NCBI GenBank assembly: GCA_948971535.1
Contig: CARFEX010000064.1
Location: 1 to 5,388 of the forward strand
From: an uncultured Eubacteriales bacterium
Lineage (GTDB): Bacteria; Bacillota; Clostridia; Christensenellales; UBA1242
DNA: 5,388 bases
Direction of reading: 5' to 3'
The number at the start of each line of letters is the position of its first letter. The first letter of the stretch is position 1. Of this stretch, positions 5,334 through 5,388 are shown one piece after another. The notes below the pieces were generated by a model, which ran no database searches, was not told the origin of the DNA, and worked only from the letters and a program-made list of their open reading frames with translations. The position numbers were made by a program, and so were the translations under genes.

Positions 5334-5388
5334 CTGCGCTTGTTGCTCAGTTTTGCCAAACAAGTAGTCAAAACATTCGCCTTGACGC
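5334..5388. repeat. 55-bp direct repeat, copy 2, cut by the window edge
   Basis: It is identical to 5143-5197. The match begins at CTGCGC in both copies; the preceding bases differ (AAAAAA in copy 1, TGAAT in copy 2). It runs to the last base of the window, so the true repeat is probably longer. Together with 5132-5333 it forms a stretch of about 257 bases after tRNA-Trp in which I see no convincing gene. Confidence 0.95.

Noticed and set aside
5143..5388. CRISPR array
   Set aside because: The repeats are at least 55 bp with a 136-bp spacer, only two copies are seen, and there are no cas genes.

Overview
The window is about 5.4 kb of AT-rich, gene-dense DNA that looks like the chromosome of a low-GC Firmicute-type (Bacillota) bacterium, probably an uncultured clostridial or related gut-type lineage. 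This rests on the strong AT bias, AGGAGG-type ribosome binding sites, a lipoprotein signal peptide with an LTGC lipobox, a tRNA with encoded CCA, and an adjacent DnaB/DnaD-type plus DnaI-type helicase-loading gene pair of the kind known from Bacillus subtilis. The organism assignment is inference.

Layout from left to right. A small XRE-like helix-turn-helix regulator (87-350, +) ends tail to tail with a secreted M1-family metallopeptidase lipoprotein (347-1822, -), and the two stop codons overlap. A 103-bp divergent intergenic region follows, with a good promoter for the next operon and a perfect 6-bp inverted repeat on its -35 box. That operon holds a 482-residue DnaD/DnaB-type replication initiation protein (1926-3374, +) and a DnaI-type AAA+ helicase loader (3383-4279, +). 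It ends at a bidirectional hairpin terminator (4280-4306) shared with a convergent metallo-beta-lactamase-fold hydrolase (4305-4946, -). A second divergent region carries promoters for the hydrolase and for a tRNA-Trp (5058-5131, +). The last 257 bases (5132-5388) contain no convincing gene. They hold a perfect 55-bp direct repeat (5143-5197 and 5334-5388, the second reaching the window edge) around a large bulged hairpin.

The two replication genes are the clearest functional unit: DnaB/DnaD-type proteins remodel origin DNA and recruit the loader, and DnaI delivers the replicative helicase. The regulator, peptidase and hydrolase are single genes with no visible pathway link to them.

Three things stand out. 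The DnaD/DnaB-like protein appears to be built from a duplicated module of about 145 residues, giving four DnaD-like units. Both minus-strand genes have -10 boxes 6-7 nt from their only plausible ATG and no Shine-Dalgarno, so their mRNAs may be leaderless. The structured, relatively GC-rich repeat after tRNA-Trp looks like an uncharacterised intergenic repeat family.
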